From Bacillus sp. RAR_GA_16 (GTDB taxonomy: Bacteria > Bacillota > Bacilli > Bacillales > Guptibacillaceae), in NCBI RefSeq assembly GCF_020165985.1, contig NZ_JAIUKZ010000013.1, forward strand, positions 40,419 through 104,418: a stretch of 64,000 bases of DNA, in the 5' to 3' direction. This document shows, piece by piece, positions 49,861 through 58,582 of the stretch. Both the position numbers and the translations under genes were made by a program. Position 1 is the first letter of the stretch. Each line of letters opens with the position of its first letter. The notes under the pieces were generated by a model, which did not search any database, was not told the DNA's origin, and was given only the letters and a program-made list of their open reading frames with translations.

Positions 49861-50889
49861 TCACCAGTTTCCGAACATCTCATCGATCTTATAAAGATTC
49901 TCACCTAACCAGTTCATTTCATTTTGAAACTGAACTTCCTGGTATCTAGCCTTATTGATGTTTGGACGTATCCACCAGGGGCTTTCTAAGTACCAAAGTA
50001 AATATAGAGATCGAGCAAACACGCCTTGTTCCAGGTTTCTCTTTGTCTGAGATCCATTTAAAAAAGCTTTAGCGCTATCGGAGTGAAAATCATTTCCCTT
50101 TAAAGCCCCTGACATGATTGCTCTGGCAATATCTAATTCAGGATAATCAAAATGAAACCGATCAAAGTCAAGGATTGAAGATAACTGATCATGATGAAAC
50201 AGTAGGTTATCTACCCATAAATCCCGATGTGCCCATCCCGTTTCACATGAGTGTATAAAATCTAAATGAAACCTTTCCGTTGCGTTCATTTGGACGGCTA
50301 CCATTTCTACTAAATCATTGTCTTCTTCAACTGCGGCATAGACCTCATTCCAATGATCGAATCGTTCTTCCACTTTTGGAGGGTTGAATTGTGGCGTTTT
50401 ATCTCTTGGGTGTGCTCCATCATTCGAAACATTGTGCATATGACCCGTCATTTGCCCTAAACTGTACATTTGACTCTCATTTAACGTCCCAGGGGAAAAA
50501 TTGTCCCCACCTTCAAATTCCATCACCACAAATCTTTCCTCACCAGAGGTTTTATGGATGACTTGATTGTCGTGGATGAGAACCCTGGGGCAAAGCGTGC
50601 CATTTTCTTGTTGCCTTAGCTGTTCACGCAAAGCGAAATCCTGCTCCAATTTGATCTTTTCAAAATCATGTGAGGCATATCGCTCTCGACTAATTTGCTT
50701 TATCACGTAAATGCCTTTTTCCGTTTGAATTTTCCACTTTAAATTTAAATAGCCTCTATTGATCGGAGTAGCTTTTTCAATATGTAAATCAAACAAACAT
50801 TCAATCGCATCACTTAATTCTAGAAAGATATCATTCGAAGTTTTCATTACTTCCAAACTCCTGTCCTCCTTCATGCATCCATTTCCCAT
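49861..50889 (-). CDS. APH/ChoK-like phosphotransferase
   Basis: A protein of 328-342 residues with the kinase fold of aminoglycoside and homoserine phosphotransferases. It has IYVIKQISRE (lysine), FVVMEFEGGDNFSPG (hinge), the catalytic loop CETGWAHRDLWVDNLLFH and metal-binding SILDFDRFHFDYPELDIARA. The true start may be ATG 50847, because codons before it lack a well-spaced ribosome binding site. It stands alone. Similar CotS-like and homoserine-kinase-type proteins are common in Bacillus; no substrate is assigned. Confidence 0.8.
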   Translation of the reverse strand: MGNGCMKEDRSLEVMKTSNDIFLELSDAIECLFDLHIEKATPINRGYLNLKWKIQTEKGIYVIKQISRERYASHDFEKIKLEQDFALREQLRQQENGTLCPRVLIHDNQVIHKTSGEERFVVMEFEGGDNFSPGTLNESQMYSLGQMTGHMHNVSNDGAHPRDKTPQFNPPKVEERFDHWNEVYAAVEEDNDLVEMVAVQMNATERFHLDFIHSCETGWAHRDLWVDNLLFHHDQLSSILDFDRFHFDYPELDIARAIMSGALKGNDFHSDSAKAFLNGSQTKRNLEQGVFARSLYLLWYLESPWWIRPNINKARYQEVQFQNEMNWLGENLYKIDEMFGNW

Positions 50890-50952
50890 AAAAAACTTTG
50901 CTGCTCTTGCAAAACCCTCTTAATTTTAACATTAATATCCAGATGGTTGGAT

Positions 50953-50987
50953 TAAAAAAGCGCAACCACTATTGATTGGTTTGCGCT
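50953..50987 (-). terminator. Terminator of the DGPF gene
   Basis: Minus-strand arms AGCGCAAACCA and TGGTTGCGCT pair with one bulge and are followed by six U. Confidence 0.85.
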
Positions 50988-51026
50988 CCTATTTCAAGAT
51001 CCCTATCCTGTTTAGAGGCATCCAAA

Positions 51027-51413
51027 TTAGCTCAATTCATTAGGTTCGTTCTTAAAGTAATGAACAGGGCGTATTTCAATGCGCCAGCCTAGTTCTTCTC
51101 CTATGTTCAATTGTGTCGTCGGATGGAGAGAAGCCAACTCGATCGCTTCATTCATGTTCTCAGCTTCCACCATAAAAACACTTCCTATCAGTTCTTTCGT
51201 TTCTGCGAAAGGACCATCCGTTACGGTTACCTTCCCTTTTTTTCGTTTCAAACTTTTTGTTTCGACTGACAATCCAGCGTCCATTGTTACCTTCCCGCTT
51301 TCATAGAAATGCTCGAGGTGAGGCTGGCATTCATTCATAATTTCCTCAATCTTCCTCTTCGGTTGTGCATCCATTTTCTCAGGCATAAAATAACCCATAC
51401 ATAAAAATTTCAT
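51027..51413 (-). CDS. YCII-related DGPF-domain protein
   Basis: A 128-residue protein of the YCII/DGPF family: KFLCMGYFMPEKM at the N-terminus and VTVTDGPFAETKELIGSVFMVE with the DGPF motif. The fold is ferredoxin-like; the reaction is unknown. Genes for DGPF proteins are the constant partners of ECF42 sigma factors, and one lies 87 bp upstream. A promoter-like motif for that factor sits in the gap, so this is likely the sigma factor's target. Confidence 0.88.
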   Translation of the reverse strand: MKFLCMGYFMPEKMDAQPKRKIEEIMNECQPHLEHFYESGKVTMDAGLSVETKSLKRKKGKVTVTDGPFAETKELIGSVFMVEAENMNEAIELASLHPTTQLNIGEELGWRIEIRPVHYFKNEPNELS

Positions 51414-51458
51414 CGTTTTCTCTCCTCGTTTGCTTGAATTTTTTGTACCTATTTACTC

Positions 51459-51485
51459 AACGATTTGTAAATGGAGAAATCGACA
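51459..51485 (-). promoter_or_regulatory. Candidate ECF42-dependent promoter of the DGPF gene
   Basis: On the minus strand TGTCGA (51480-51485) and CGTT (51459-51462) are separated by 17 bp. TGTCGA is the -35 element described for ECF42 targets in actinomycetes; that it holds in Bacillus is inference. Confidence 0.55.
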
Positions 51486-51500
51486 AAACTTCAATCTTTT

Positions 51501-52742
51501 TTATTCCAAACAATCTTTCGCCTGTTTCAAAAGGAATTTCTTTTCCTGAACATTTTGAGTTAATGAAGCCGCACGTTGAAATTCTTCAAATGCATGCCTC
51601 TTTTTTCCTAGCTTTAAGAGTAAACTACCCCTTACGCTCGGAAGCAAGTGATAGTTCTTGAACGAGGGCTCTGAAAGAAGCGAATCTACCATCTTAAGCC
51701 CAACTTCTGGTCCATCTGCCATCGATCGAGCAACCGCCCGATTCAGTTCAACGACCGGGGACGGCGCCATTTCTGCAAGTGCATCATAAAGTTCAGAGAT
51801 ACGCTTCCAATTGGTTTCATCTGGTAAGATCGCTCTGGTATGGCACGCAGCTATGGCAGCTTGCAATGCATACAAACCATTTGCCCCTCCTAATTCTTCC
51901 GCTTTTCTTAGGGCATCCAACCCTCGGCTAATGTGTTCTTGGTCCCATAACTTTCGATTCTGATCCATTAGCAAAATCATTTCACCTTCCGCATTGGTTC
52001 GTGCTTTAAAACGGGATGCTTGTAACTCCATTAAAGCAAGAAGACCAAAACTTTCCGGTTCTGTGTGAAGAAGATCTACTAAAACCCGTCCTATTCTTAA
52101 TCCTTCATGACATAGATTAATTCGGATCAAATGATCACCTGAAGAAGCAACATACCCTTCATTAAACATAAGATAAATCACTTCCAATACTGAACTAAGC
52201 CGTTCTTTATAGGCTTTCTTCTGAGGAACTTCAAAAGGGACATGACTTGTCGCAAGTGTCCGTTTTGCCCGTACAATCCGCTGGGCAATCGTGGGTTCAG
52301 AGACAAGGAACGCATTGGCGATTTCTTCTGTTGTCAGTCCTCCAACCACTTTTAGCGTAAGGGCTACACGAGCATTTTTCGATAATACAGGATGACATGT
52401 CATAAAAATCAATCGAAGCAAATTATCCTGAATTTCCTCTTCATGATGAATCGACCAGTTAGGCTCAACATGTGTCTTCCCTTCATAAGCCATCTGTTCA
52501 TATTTTTGATTCAGTCGTTTTTTCCGCCGCATCATGTCAATGGCTTTTCGCTTAGCAACAATCATCAGCCATGCACCAGGATTATCTGGAATACCGGAGA
52601 CGGGCCACCGTTCAAGCGCTACAATCAAAGTATCCTGCGCAAGATCTTCCGCCACATCAATATCTCTCACCATCCGGGTTAAAACAGCAACGATTTTTGC
52701 AGATTCCTCTCTCCAGATCGCCTCGATCCTTTGGTTGATCAC
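51501..52742 (-). CDS. ECF42-type sigma factor with C-terminal TPR-like extension
   Basis: A 413-residue protein. Residues 1-165 are a normal ECF sigma factor: region 2 IDVAEDLAQDTLIVALERWP and PGAWLMIVAKRKAIDMMR; region 4 GGLTTEEIANAFLVSEPTIAQR. Residues 180-413 form the long helical extension typical of ECF42, with TPR-like repeats (AEELGGANGLYALQAAIAAC, RGSLLLKLGKKRHAFEEFQ) thought to replace an anti-sigma factor. The start is GTG 52742, behind GGAGGGGAG. It is followed by the DGPF gene. The 52743-52974 gap shows no gene. Confidence 0.9.
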   Translation of the reverse strand: MINQRIEAIWREESAKIVAVLTRMVRDIDVAEDLAQDTLIVALERWPVSGIPDNPGAWLMIVAKRKAIDMMRRKKRLNQKYEQMAYEGKTHVEPNWSIHHEEEIQDNLLRLIFMTCHPVLSKNARVALTLKVVGGLTTEEIANAFLVSEPTIAQRIVRAKRTLATSHVPFEVPQKKAYKERLSSVLEVIYLMFNEGYVASSGDHLIRINLCHEGLRIGRVLVDLLHTEPESFGLLALMELQASRFKARTNAEGEMILLMDQNRKLWDQEHISRGLDALRKAEELGGANGLYALQAAIAACHTRAILPDETNWKRISELYDALAEMAPSPVVELNRAVARSMADGPEVGLKMVDSLLSEPSFKNYHLLPSVRGSLLLKLGKKRHAFEEFQRAASLTQNVQEKKFLLKQAKDCLE

Positions 52743-52974
52743 TCTTTCTCCCCTCCACTGTTAGAAAGTTAACGAATGAAAAATGATGAGCACTAAATAT
52801 TCTTATTAATTGTCCTTCTACAGTACAATTTCCTGCACAACCCAATCACTTTCCATATTAATCCATACAGTATTAAGGAAGGAATAGCTCGTATCACTTT
52901 ATATTCATGGTCCATTTTGAACTATTTTTCATCCTGACTCTATTCCTATCTGTCATTAGAAGGGAGGTTTTATC

Positions 52975-53382
52975 ATGTCGAACGTGTTTAATGTTGGGAC
53001 AAGTGTACCCGCTCAAGGAAGTGGATCACTCAACCGCACGGTTACAAGCACACCAATTTTACTTGCTCAATTTGGTCTCGCTGTACCTCAAGGGGCTAAC
53101 AGAGTCCTATTAAGCGCTACAGTAGGGGTTCGGTCCTCCTTGCTAGCTCCAGTATTAATCTTTACGATACTAAGAGGGAATCAAGTGATTTATACGAGCA
53201 GAGAAGCAGTGCTCTTATCGGTGGGACAAGAACAAACTGTTACCGTTCATGCAATCGACCTGAACGTTCCTGTTACGTCAAATCAGGGATACTCGCTTAC
53301 TGTTGAGCTTGAAAATTCGCTTCTAACAGGAGCAGTTGTTACTGGACCAGTGGAATTTTCTGGCGTTTCCTATACGTTGTAA
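52975..53382 (+). CDS. Exosporium/coat-like beta-sandwich protein
   Basis: A 135-residue protein with no signal peptide, low charge, rich in Val, Ser, Thr and Leu, and predicted all beta. The order NVGTSVPAQGSGSLNRT ... VIYTSREAVLLSVGQEQTV ... GYSLTVELEN resembles Bacillus exosporium leader-less structural proteins. I cannot name the family with certainty. Its ribosome binding site is GAAGGGAGG. A cell-wall amidase gene follows 41 bp later. A CATACAGTA motif (52864-52872) upstream fits the sigma-K -10 form, without a clear -35. Spore-surface function is inference. Confidence 0.55.
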   Translation: MSNVFNVGTSVPAQGSGSLNRTVTSTPILLAQFGLAVPQGANRVLLSATVGVRSSLLAPVLIFTILRGNQVIYTSREAVLLSVGQEQTVTVHAIDLNVPVTSNQGYSLTVELENSLLTGAVVTGPVEFSGVSYTL

Positions 53383-53423
53383 ATAAAGGGAATCCCCCCT
53401 AATACTTTAAAAGAGGTGACCTT

Positions 53424-54269
53424 ATGCCTAAACTAATTGCGTTAGATGATGGGCATGGAATGAATACTGCTGGAAAAAGAACCCCCTATATACCGGAAAT
53501 TGGTCGCTCCATTCAAGAAAATGAATTTAACAGAGAAGTGGTCAAGTATCTTAAAATTGAATTAGAGAGATGTGGATTTCAAACTCTATTAGTAGCTCCT
53601 ACCAATACAGATACGCCACTCTCAACACGGACAAACCTTGCGAACAGTAAGAAGGCAGATGCCTATATCGCAATCCACTACAATGCCTTTGATGGCTCAT
53701 TTAGTGGAGCAGATCCGAGTGGTATCGAACTATACGTTTATTTAGGTCATACAAACAAAGAAGCCGGTAAACTCGCTTCTTCCATCGCGAAATACCTACG
53801 ACAAGGAACACCGCAAAATTACCGAGGGATTAAAGAAGCAGATTTCCATGTTTTACGAGAAACGAACATGATCGCCGTCCTAACTGAAAACGGCTTTATG
53901 GATAACAAATTTGAAGCGTTACTCATGCTCGATAAAGATTTTCAAAAGGAAGTAGCGATTGAACATGCCAAAGGTATTTGTGATTATTATGGCGTGACTT
54001 ATAAAGCTGAGGAGGAAATGAGCTTGTTAAAAGTGGCGGTAGTCGTAAACTCATTTGTTGATTACCCTGTTGCTGAGTTACTAGCCAATCGTATTTCAGC
54101 CCCGATCTATACTAGAAGTGTAGCTTCAAACAATAAAGTGGCCAGTGAATTAATTGTTGTAGGTGGAAAATCTAGTGGGTTAAAAGCAGATAAATTCACA
54201 GTACTTTCTGGTACAGATCGTTTTGCAACAGCCGCAAAGGTTAAAAAATATATTGATTCAATCAAATAA
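53424..54269 (+). CDS. N-acetylmuramoyl-L-alanine amidase with CW_binding_2-like tail
   Basis: A 281-residue protein. Residues 1-190 are an Amidase_3 zinc amidase: DDGHGMNT (His), SIQENEFNREVV (Glu), AIHYNAFDG (His) and AVLTENGFMD (catalytic Glu). Residues 200-281 resemble one cell-wall-binding repeat 2 (ISAPIYTRS...VLSGTDRFATAAKVKKY). It cleaves the MurNAc-L-Ala bond. There is no signal peptide, so release needs mother-cell lysis, phage-type lysis or another route. It follows the exosporium-like gene, suggesting a role in sporulation or germination. No phage genes are near. Confidence 0.85.
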   Translation: MPKLIALDDGHGMNTAGKRTPYIPEIGRSIQENEFNREVVKYLKIELERCGFQTLLVAPTNTDTPLSTRTNLANSKKADAYIAIHYNAFDGSFSGADPSGIELYVYLGHTNKEAGKLASSIAKYLRQGTPQNYRGIKEADFHVLRETNMIAVLTENGFMDNKFEALLMLDKDFQKEVAIEHAKGICDYYGVTYKAEEEMSLLKVAVVVNSFVDYPVAELLANRISAPIYTRSVASNNKVASELIVVGGKSSGLKADKFTVLSGTDRFATAAKVKKYIDSIK

Positions 54270-54401
54270 TAACCTGAGGAACCTAAGTAAATAGTCACTA
54301 AGAATTGTGCGCCAACCAATTTGTGAGTGGTAAAAGGAAAGAACTCAAGTTTATTTATCCTTCTAATAGCCTGAGTCCGGCACCACTCCAAAATAATATC
54401 A

Positions 54402-55340
54402 TTAACTTTTAAGCAGAGAATGATTATGTTCAAGCCTTATTCTAAAATGATTCATGATTCTAACTTGATCTTCCGTTAACCAATCTTGATCCCAGTACAT
54501 ATGCATTAAGCTATACTCAAAGACTTCTTTTAATTTAATAAATAAAGGGAGCTGATCAACCATTTCTGGCGAAAGGTTATTCTCCTCCTGGTAACCGTTG
54601 ATGATTGCGTTGGTCATCGCTTGTCCATAGTCAACAATGCTCCCCCCACCAATATAGGAATATTCCATCGCACTATAAACTGCAGCAGCTAGATCGAAAA
54701 TATAAAAGTGCTTCTCACAATCCTGAAAATCAATCATTGTTAAATTTGACTCTTGATCAACTAATAGATTCTCTAAGCACAAATCACCGTGCAACAATCC
54801 ATAGTTGGAAGGTGATTTCGGAAGTTTTCCTATGGTTGTTAAGACCTCATCTGCCACCTCTCTAATCGTACGTTCTTCTTTTGGAATATACTTCAGAAAC
54901 GCATACTCCTCATTCTCATGCCAGTCATTAATGTGACGGACGGGGTGGATCTCTTCAAATTTCTTAGACAAACGGTGCAATCGCCCCAATTGCCGACCTA
55001 GTTCCTGAAACACGTTGGGCTGCCAACGCTTTCTAGGCAAATGGATCCCAGGAGCCGATTGATAAACGACGGTTAACATTTCCCTGTCTAGCATGACCTT
55101 TTCGACTTCTTCTCCATTTACAGAAGTGATGGTTGGAGTTACCCCCAAACCTTCTTGATAGAGGAAATTTGTATAAGTCACTTCTTCTACCTGTTCTTCA
55201 TAGCTTTTATAGTTGGTCACCCTGGCGTAATAAGTACCTTGTTTCGCCGTACAACGAAACATTTCATCTGTGACCGCCTCCACTTTGATAAGTTCCAATG
55301 AATATTTTTCGTTCAGTATTTGAAGTAACCGGTCATTCAT
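54402..55340 (-). CDS. APH-fold phosphotransferase (CotS/homoserine-kinase-like)
   Basis: A 312-residue kinase-fold protein. It has the nucleotide-binding Lys/Arg in TYYARVTNYK, hinge MLTVVYQSAPG, catalytic loop YGLLHGDLCLENLLV and metal motif LTMIDFQDCEKHFYIFDLA. The region after it (YSAMEYSYIGGGSIVDYGQA) is typical of bacterial APH-like proteins. It is about 30 residues shorter than the second APH-like kinase at 49861 and only distantly related. Substrate unknown. It precedes a HAD phosphatase transcribed in the same direction from upstream. Confidence 0.82.
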   Translation of the reverse strand: MNDRLLQILNEKYSLELIKVEAVTDEMFRCTAKQGTYYARVTNYKSYEEQVEEVTYTNFLYQEGLGVTPTITSVNGEEVEKVMLDREMLTVVYQSAPGIHLPRKRWQPNVFQELGRQLGRLHRLSKKFEEIHPVRHINDWHENEEYAFLKYIPKEERTIREVADEVLTTIGKLPKSPSNYGLLHGDLCLENLLVDQESNLTMIDFQDCEKHFYIFDLAAAVYSAMEYSYIGGGSIVDYGQAMTNAIINGYQEENNLSPEMVDQLPLFIKLKEVFEYSLMHMYWDQDWLTEDQVRIMNHFRIRLEHNHSLLKS

Positions 55341-55415
55341 ACGAGACTCTTCCTTTCATCTCTCAATAGTCGAATAAATGCAGTGTTCTTGCTTACATCA
55401 TCTTGACAAGCCAAA

Positions 55416-56033
55416 TCAATAGAATTTGGCCAGCTCAGGAAACGATTCAATCACATCATCGTATTCGGATACTTCTCCAAAACCATACTGCGCATAAATA
55501 AAAGGAATTTTGGCGTACCTCGCTGCTTTTAAATCTCCCTCCGTATCCCCTACATAGATTGGAGAGGTCAGGTTGTTTCTCTCTATAATCAACTGAATAT
55601 TTTCCCCTTTTGAAAGGCCAGTTCTCCCGGGGTTTTCAAAGTCTAGAAAATATTTCTCAAGTTGGTGATAAGCATAAAAAGATTCAATATATCCATCCTG
55701 GCAGTTACTGACGATATAGAGATTGTAGGCGTTTGATAGATTCTGCAAGACGGTCTCTACCTGAGGAAAAAGAGAACCGCCGTGTTTTTCTAAGTACCCT
55801 TGTTCAACCTCACAACATTCCCTTATCAGCTGTTCGCGAACTTCTTCTTCAAGATGAGGAAATAGTTTTAGACTGATGTCTTGCATTTGTAACCCCATCG
55901 TTCCTTCAAAGTCCTTCCTCGTCAGTTCCCGATGAACTTGTGGATGTTCTTTCAAACGACTATTCCAAGCCAGTAATACAGTATCTATCGGATCCCAAAT
56001 GGTCCCGTCTAAGTCAAAAATAATGCTATCCAC
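55416..56033 (-). CDS. HAD family phosphatase
   Basis: A 205-residue HAD hydrolase. Motif I is IIFDLDGTIWDP with both catalytic Asp, motif II YIVSNCQDGYI, and motifs III/IV KGENIQLII...VGDTEGDLKAARYA. A four-helix cap is inserted after motif I (subfamily IA, beta-phosphoglucomutase/PGP-like). It dephosphorylates a small cytosolic metabolite. It starts 75 bp upstream of the APH-like gene and may form an operon with it. Confidence 0.87.
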   Translation of the reverse strand: MDSIIFDLDGTIWDPIDTVLLAWNSRLKEHPQVHRELTRKDFEGTMGLQMQDISLKLFPHLEEEVREQLIRECCEVEQGYLEKHGGSLFPQVETVLQNLSNAYNLYIVSNCQDGYIESFYAYHQLEKYFLDFENPGRTGLSKGENIQLIIERNNLTSPIYVGDTEGDLKAARYAKIPFIYAQYGFGEVSEYDDVIESFPELAKFY

Positions 56034-56251
56034 TACGACGATCGCTCCTAAAAAAAGTTATTTGTTTTTTTATTCTTTCAAAAATACAATCATGCTTTCC
56101 GTTTTTACTATGTAAAGAAGTATAAAATACTCTATGAAGTGAAGTTGGCTTTTTCATCTATCTACTCTTATTTGAATTGATTTCACACCATTAATCGTAA
56201 CATTCATTTCCATGTTTGGAGGGTTCTTTGTCAATCGAAGTTAGAAAGAAA

Positions 56252-56293
56252 ACAAAAAAACCTCAAAGAACGAATGAACATTCTCGGAGGTTC
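56252..56293 (-). terminator. Terminator of yjzC
   Basis: Minus-strand AACCTCCGAGAAT pairs with ATTCG and GAGGTT around a bulged loop, followed by seven U. Confidence 0.75.
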
Positions 56294-56302
56294 CATGTCA
56301 AT

Positions 56303-56494
56303 TTAATTTGATTTCTTCCAATACGCCGCATCTTTGTTGGATTGAGATGGAGGAAATGTATCTCCACTGCTTAGTTGAATGTTTTTTTCTTCTTCCGCGT
56401 TAGCATTCTGATTTGATTCGTTTACTAACCCAACAAATTCATACGTTCCATTCTCAGGTGCTTTTTCGCCCGTCTTATAACGCTCTGCCATCAT
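56303..56494 (-). CDS. yjzC: YjzC family protein
   Basis: A 63-residue protein matching the small Bacillus YjzC family: RYKTGEKAPENGTYEFVGLV at the start and GDTFPPSQSNKDAAYWK at the end. The middle is acidic and low-complexity. The two adjacent ATGs at 56494 and 56491 are both compatible with the AAAGGAG ribosome binding site. It is monocistronic. The family's role is not known. Confidence 0.85.
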   Translation of the reverse strand: MMAERYKTGEKAPENGTYEFVGLVNESNQNANAEEEKNIQLSSGDTFPPSQSNKDAAYWKKSN

Positions 56495-56611
56495 GAAAAA
56501 CTCCTTTGTCGGTTATTGTGTTACATGAAGGAATGTACCCCGTAGAACGATATCAAAACCTAAAAGAGTACATTCAGGATTTTTTTACCATGCTATTTGA
56601 AAACCCTTCAT

Positions 56612-57136
56612 CTACCCAGCGTGTAAATAAGTATGGAACAAACCTAGAAACAAAAGTTTATCATTTTCATATTGTTCATCTAGTAATTTGAAATAAGCTT
56701 TAAACGGTACCTTTAACGAACTGTTCCATTCCGCAATGGCTGACCCATTTTTATGAATTTTCGCTTTCTCCATGACAGGTTTTTTCAATGTGAATGTTTC
56801 TCCACTGTAAATAAACGAGGTTACTTCACCTACATCAAACGATTTTTCATCTACAAGGTGGATAAATTCCTGTGTCGCTTTATCCGTTTCGTATTCAATA
56901 AAATACTGTCGTCTTTTAAAAAATTTTAAGCTTCTTTTTGCGTTAAAGCGTTCACGATGATGCCGATCAACTACTTTATAATTCCCACTGAATCGTCCAT
57001 TCAACAGAAGATCAGCAATCATTTCCCAACCATTTCTATAATACTTTTCTATCTTCCCGATTACATTCCCATCTTCGCCATAAATCTCAGATGCATTTGT
57101 TGATAAGGTATTGAAAAATCGATATTCAACCATCAC
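56612..57136 (-). CDS. Tubby/LURP-like beta-barrel hypothetical protein
   Basis: A 174-residue protein predicted mostly beta, with repeats of the form IYGEDGNVIGKIEKYYRNGW, FSGNYKVVDRHHRERF and IYSGETFTLKKPVMEKAKI. This pattern resembles tubby-C-terminal-like (LURP-one/YxjI-type) domains that may bind membrane lipids. The resemblance is by eye only. It is monocistronic, with no catalytic motif. Confidence 0.5.
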   Translation of the reverse strand: MMVEYRFFNTLSTNASEIYGEDGNVIGKIEKYYRNGWEMIADLLLNGRFSGNYKVVDRHHRERFNAKRSLKFFKRRQYFIEYETDKATQEFIHLVDEKSFDVGEVTSFIYSGETFTLKKPVMEKAKIHKNGSAIAEWNSSLKVPFKAYFKLLDEQYENDKLLFLGLFHTYLHAG

Positions 57137-57192
57137 ATCACGTCCAAGTCTGTAGAATTTCTACGTTGTGCTATAAGCCGATAACAACCCTA

Positions 57193-57627
57193 TTAAAGCC
57201 CCTTAATTTGTTTCAGTCTGCTCTCTGCTTGTTGAATGTTGTGCTTTAGATATTCTGGTGCCTTTGGATTGGCAAGAATTTCGGAAGTCGATTGCCATAT
57301 GACCTCATCTACTTCATCACTACTTTTAGGGTAAGGTTCATTTGATTGATGCTGACAAAGGAAAACAATATCAATCACGTTAATTCCTGAATCAGTCACA
57401 AAAGAAGAACTATTCACATAGGTAAGTCCTGTCACTTCGCAGCCTACCTCTTCAAAAATTTCTCGCTTCAATGTTCTTTCAAGAATATCAGAAGAGAAAC
57501 CTTCCAGTTCACATTTTCCTCCAACTAGTGAAAGAGTGCCACCAGCGTGTTCTTCCTTCTCACTTCTTAAGATTAATAGCCATTTTCCGTTGCGTCGAAT
57601 GGCACCTTCTACATTGACTACAAACAT
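57193..57627 (-). CDS. Nudix hydrolase with an extended Nudix box
   Basis: A protein of about 144 residues. The Nudix box is LVGGKCELEGF...LKREIFEEVGCEV. The REIFEEVG end is exact, but the segment between the first glycine and REIFEE is four residues longer than the normal box. I chose ATG 57627 (MFVVNVEG), behind CGAGGAGGAG. Such enzymes hydrolyse a nucleoside diphosphate linked to another group. The substrate is unknown. Confidence 0.8.
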   Translation of the reverse strand: MFVVNVEGAIRRNGKWLLILRSEKEEHAGGTLSLVGGKCELEGFSSDILERTLKREIFEEVGCEVTGLTYVNSSSFVTDSGINVIDIVFLCQHQSNEPYPKSSDEVDEVIWQSTSEILANPKAPEYLKHNIQQAESRLKQIKGL

Positions 57628-57831
57628 CAAACACTCCTCCTCGTGCACACTTAGTTCCAATTATTTCAAAGGAATCTGGATTACTCAATCTTTCATTTCA
57701 GATTCACGACATCTCACTTTTAAAGATAGGCTCATGATAAAATGAATAAAAGCTACTTAATCTGCTAAGCCACCCCAGAGCATAAAAATGTGAACTGATT
57801 ACGTAAAAAAACTCCTGAGGAGGAAAAACGT

Positions 57832-58530
57832 ATGAAAGATTCAAAGTCCTCGAAACCTTTTGGCATGAAACTTCTGTTAACTTCAGCAGGGGTCAATAAT
57901 CCGACGATTCACCATGCGCTGGTTGACATGTTGGACAAACCAATCGCCGATTCCACCGCTTTATGTATTCCTACTGCGATGTACGGACACCCCTGGGTTG
58001 GCCCCGGTGTCAAAACCTGGGAGTTTATCACAGGCAATTCGGAAAATCCCATGGTTAACTTAGGCTGGAAGTCCGTTGGCGTTTTAGAGCTCACCGCGCT
58101 ACCGAGCATCGACGAAAGCCGCTGGGTCCCTCTTGTGCAAGATACAGATGTCTTTCTCGTATCTGGAGGCGATGCTCTCTATCTTTACCACTGGATGCAG
58201 CAATCCGGATTTGCCGACCTCTTCCCAACACTTAACGCCGTTTACATTGGAATGAGTGCCGGGAGCATGGTAATGGGCCCGAAAATCGGTGAAGAATTTA
58301 TAGGCTGGCGTCCACCCAGCGACCTTGATCAAGCATTAGGCTTAGTGGATTTTGCGATCTTTCCTCACCTTGATAACGAGATGTTACCGAACAATACGCT
58401 CGCCAATGCAGAAAAGTGGGCTGCTGGCGTTTCCGTTCCAGGATATGCCATTGATGATCAGACAGCGATCCAAGTCACCGATGGAGCGGTTAAGGTGATT
58501 TCCGAGGGGCAATGGAAAATATTTTCTTAA
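57832..58530 (+). CDS. Peptidase E (S51) family protein
   Basis: A 232-residue class I glutamine-amidotransferase-like protein. The nucleophile elbow is YIGMSAGSMVMGPKIGEEF with Ser. The upstream FLVSGGDALYLYHWM and downstream FAIFPHLDNE supply typical S51 positions (Gly-Gly-Asp and His). Peptidase E hydrolyses Asp-X dipeptides; other S51 members are cyanophycinases. The best start is ATG 57832, behind TGAGGAGG; a second ATG at 57865 is possible. It is monocistronic. Confidence 0.85.
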   Translation: MKDSKSSKPFGMKLLLTSAGVNNPTIHHALVDMLDKPIADSTALCIPTAMYGHPWVGPGVKTWEFITGNSENPMVNLGWKSVGVLELTALPSIDESRWVPLVQDTDVFLVSGGDALYLYHWMQQSGFADLFPTLNAVYIGMSAGSMVMGPKIGEEFIGWRPPSDLDQALGLVDFAIFPHLDNEMLPNNTLANAEKWAAGVSVPGYAIDDQTAIQVTDGAVKVISEGQWKIFS

Positions 58531-58541
58531 GATTATCCGTG

Positions 58542-58580
58542 AAAATAGAGCTTATCAAAACGAAAGATAAGCTCTAATAG
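58542..58580. terminator. Bidirectional terminator between convergent genes
   Basis: TAGAGCTTATC and GATAAGCTCTA form an 11-bp stem with a 9-nt loop. Flanks are A/T rich on both sides. Confidence 0.75.
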
Positions 58581-58582
58581 TT

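Noticed and set aside
53424..54269. Amidase as a prophage endolysin
   Set aside because: No holin, integrase, capsid or tail genes nearby; its neighbour looks spore-related.
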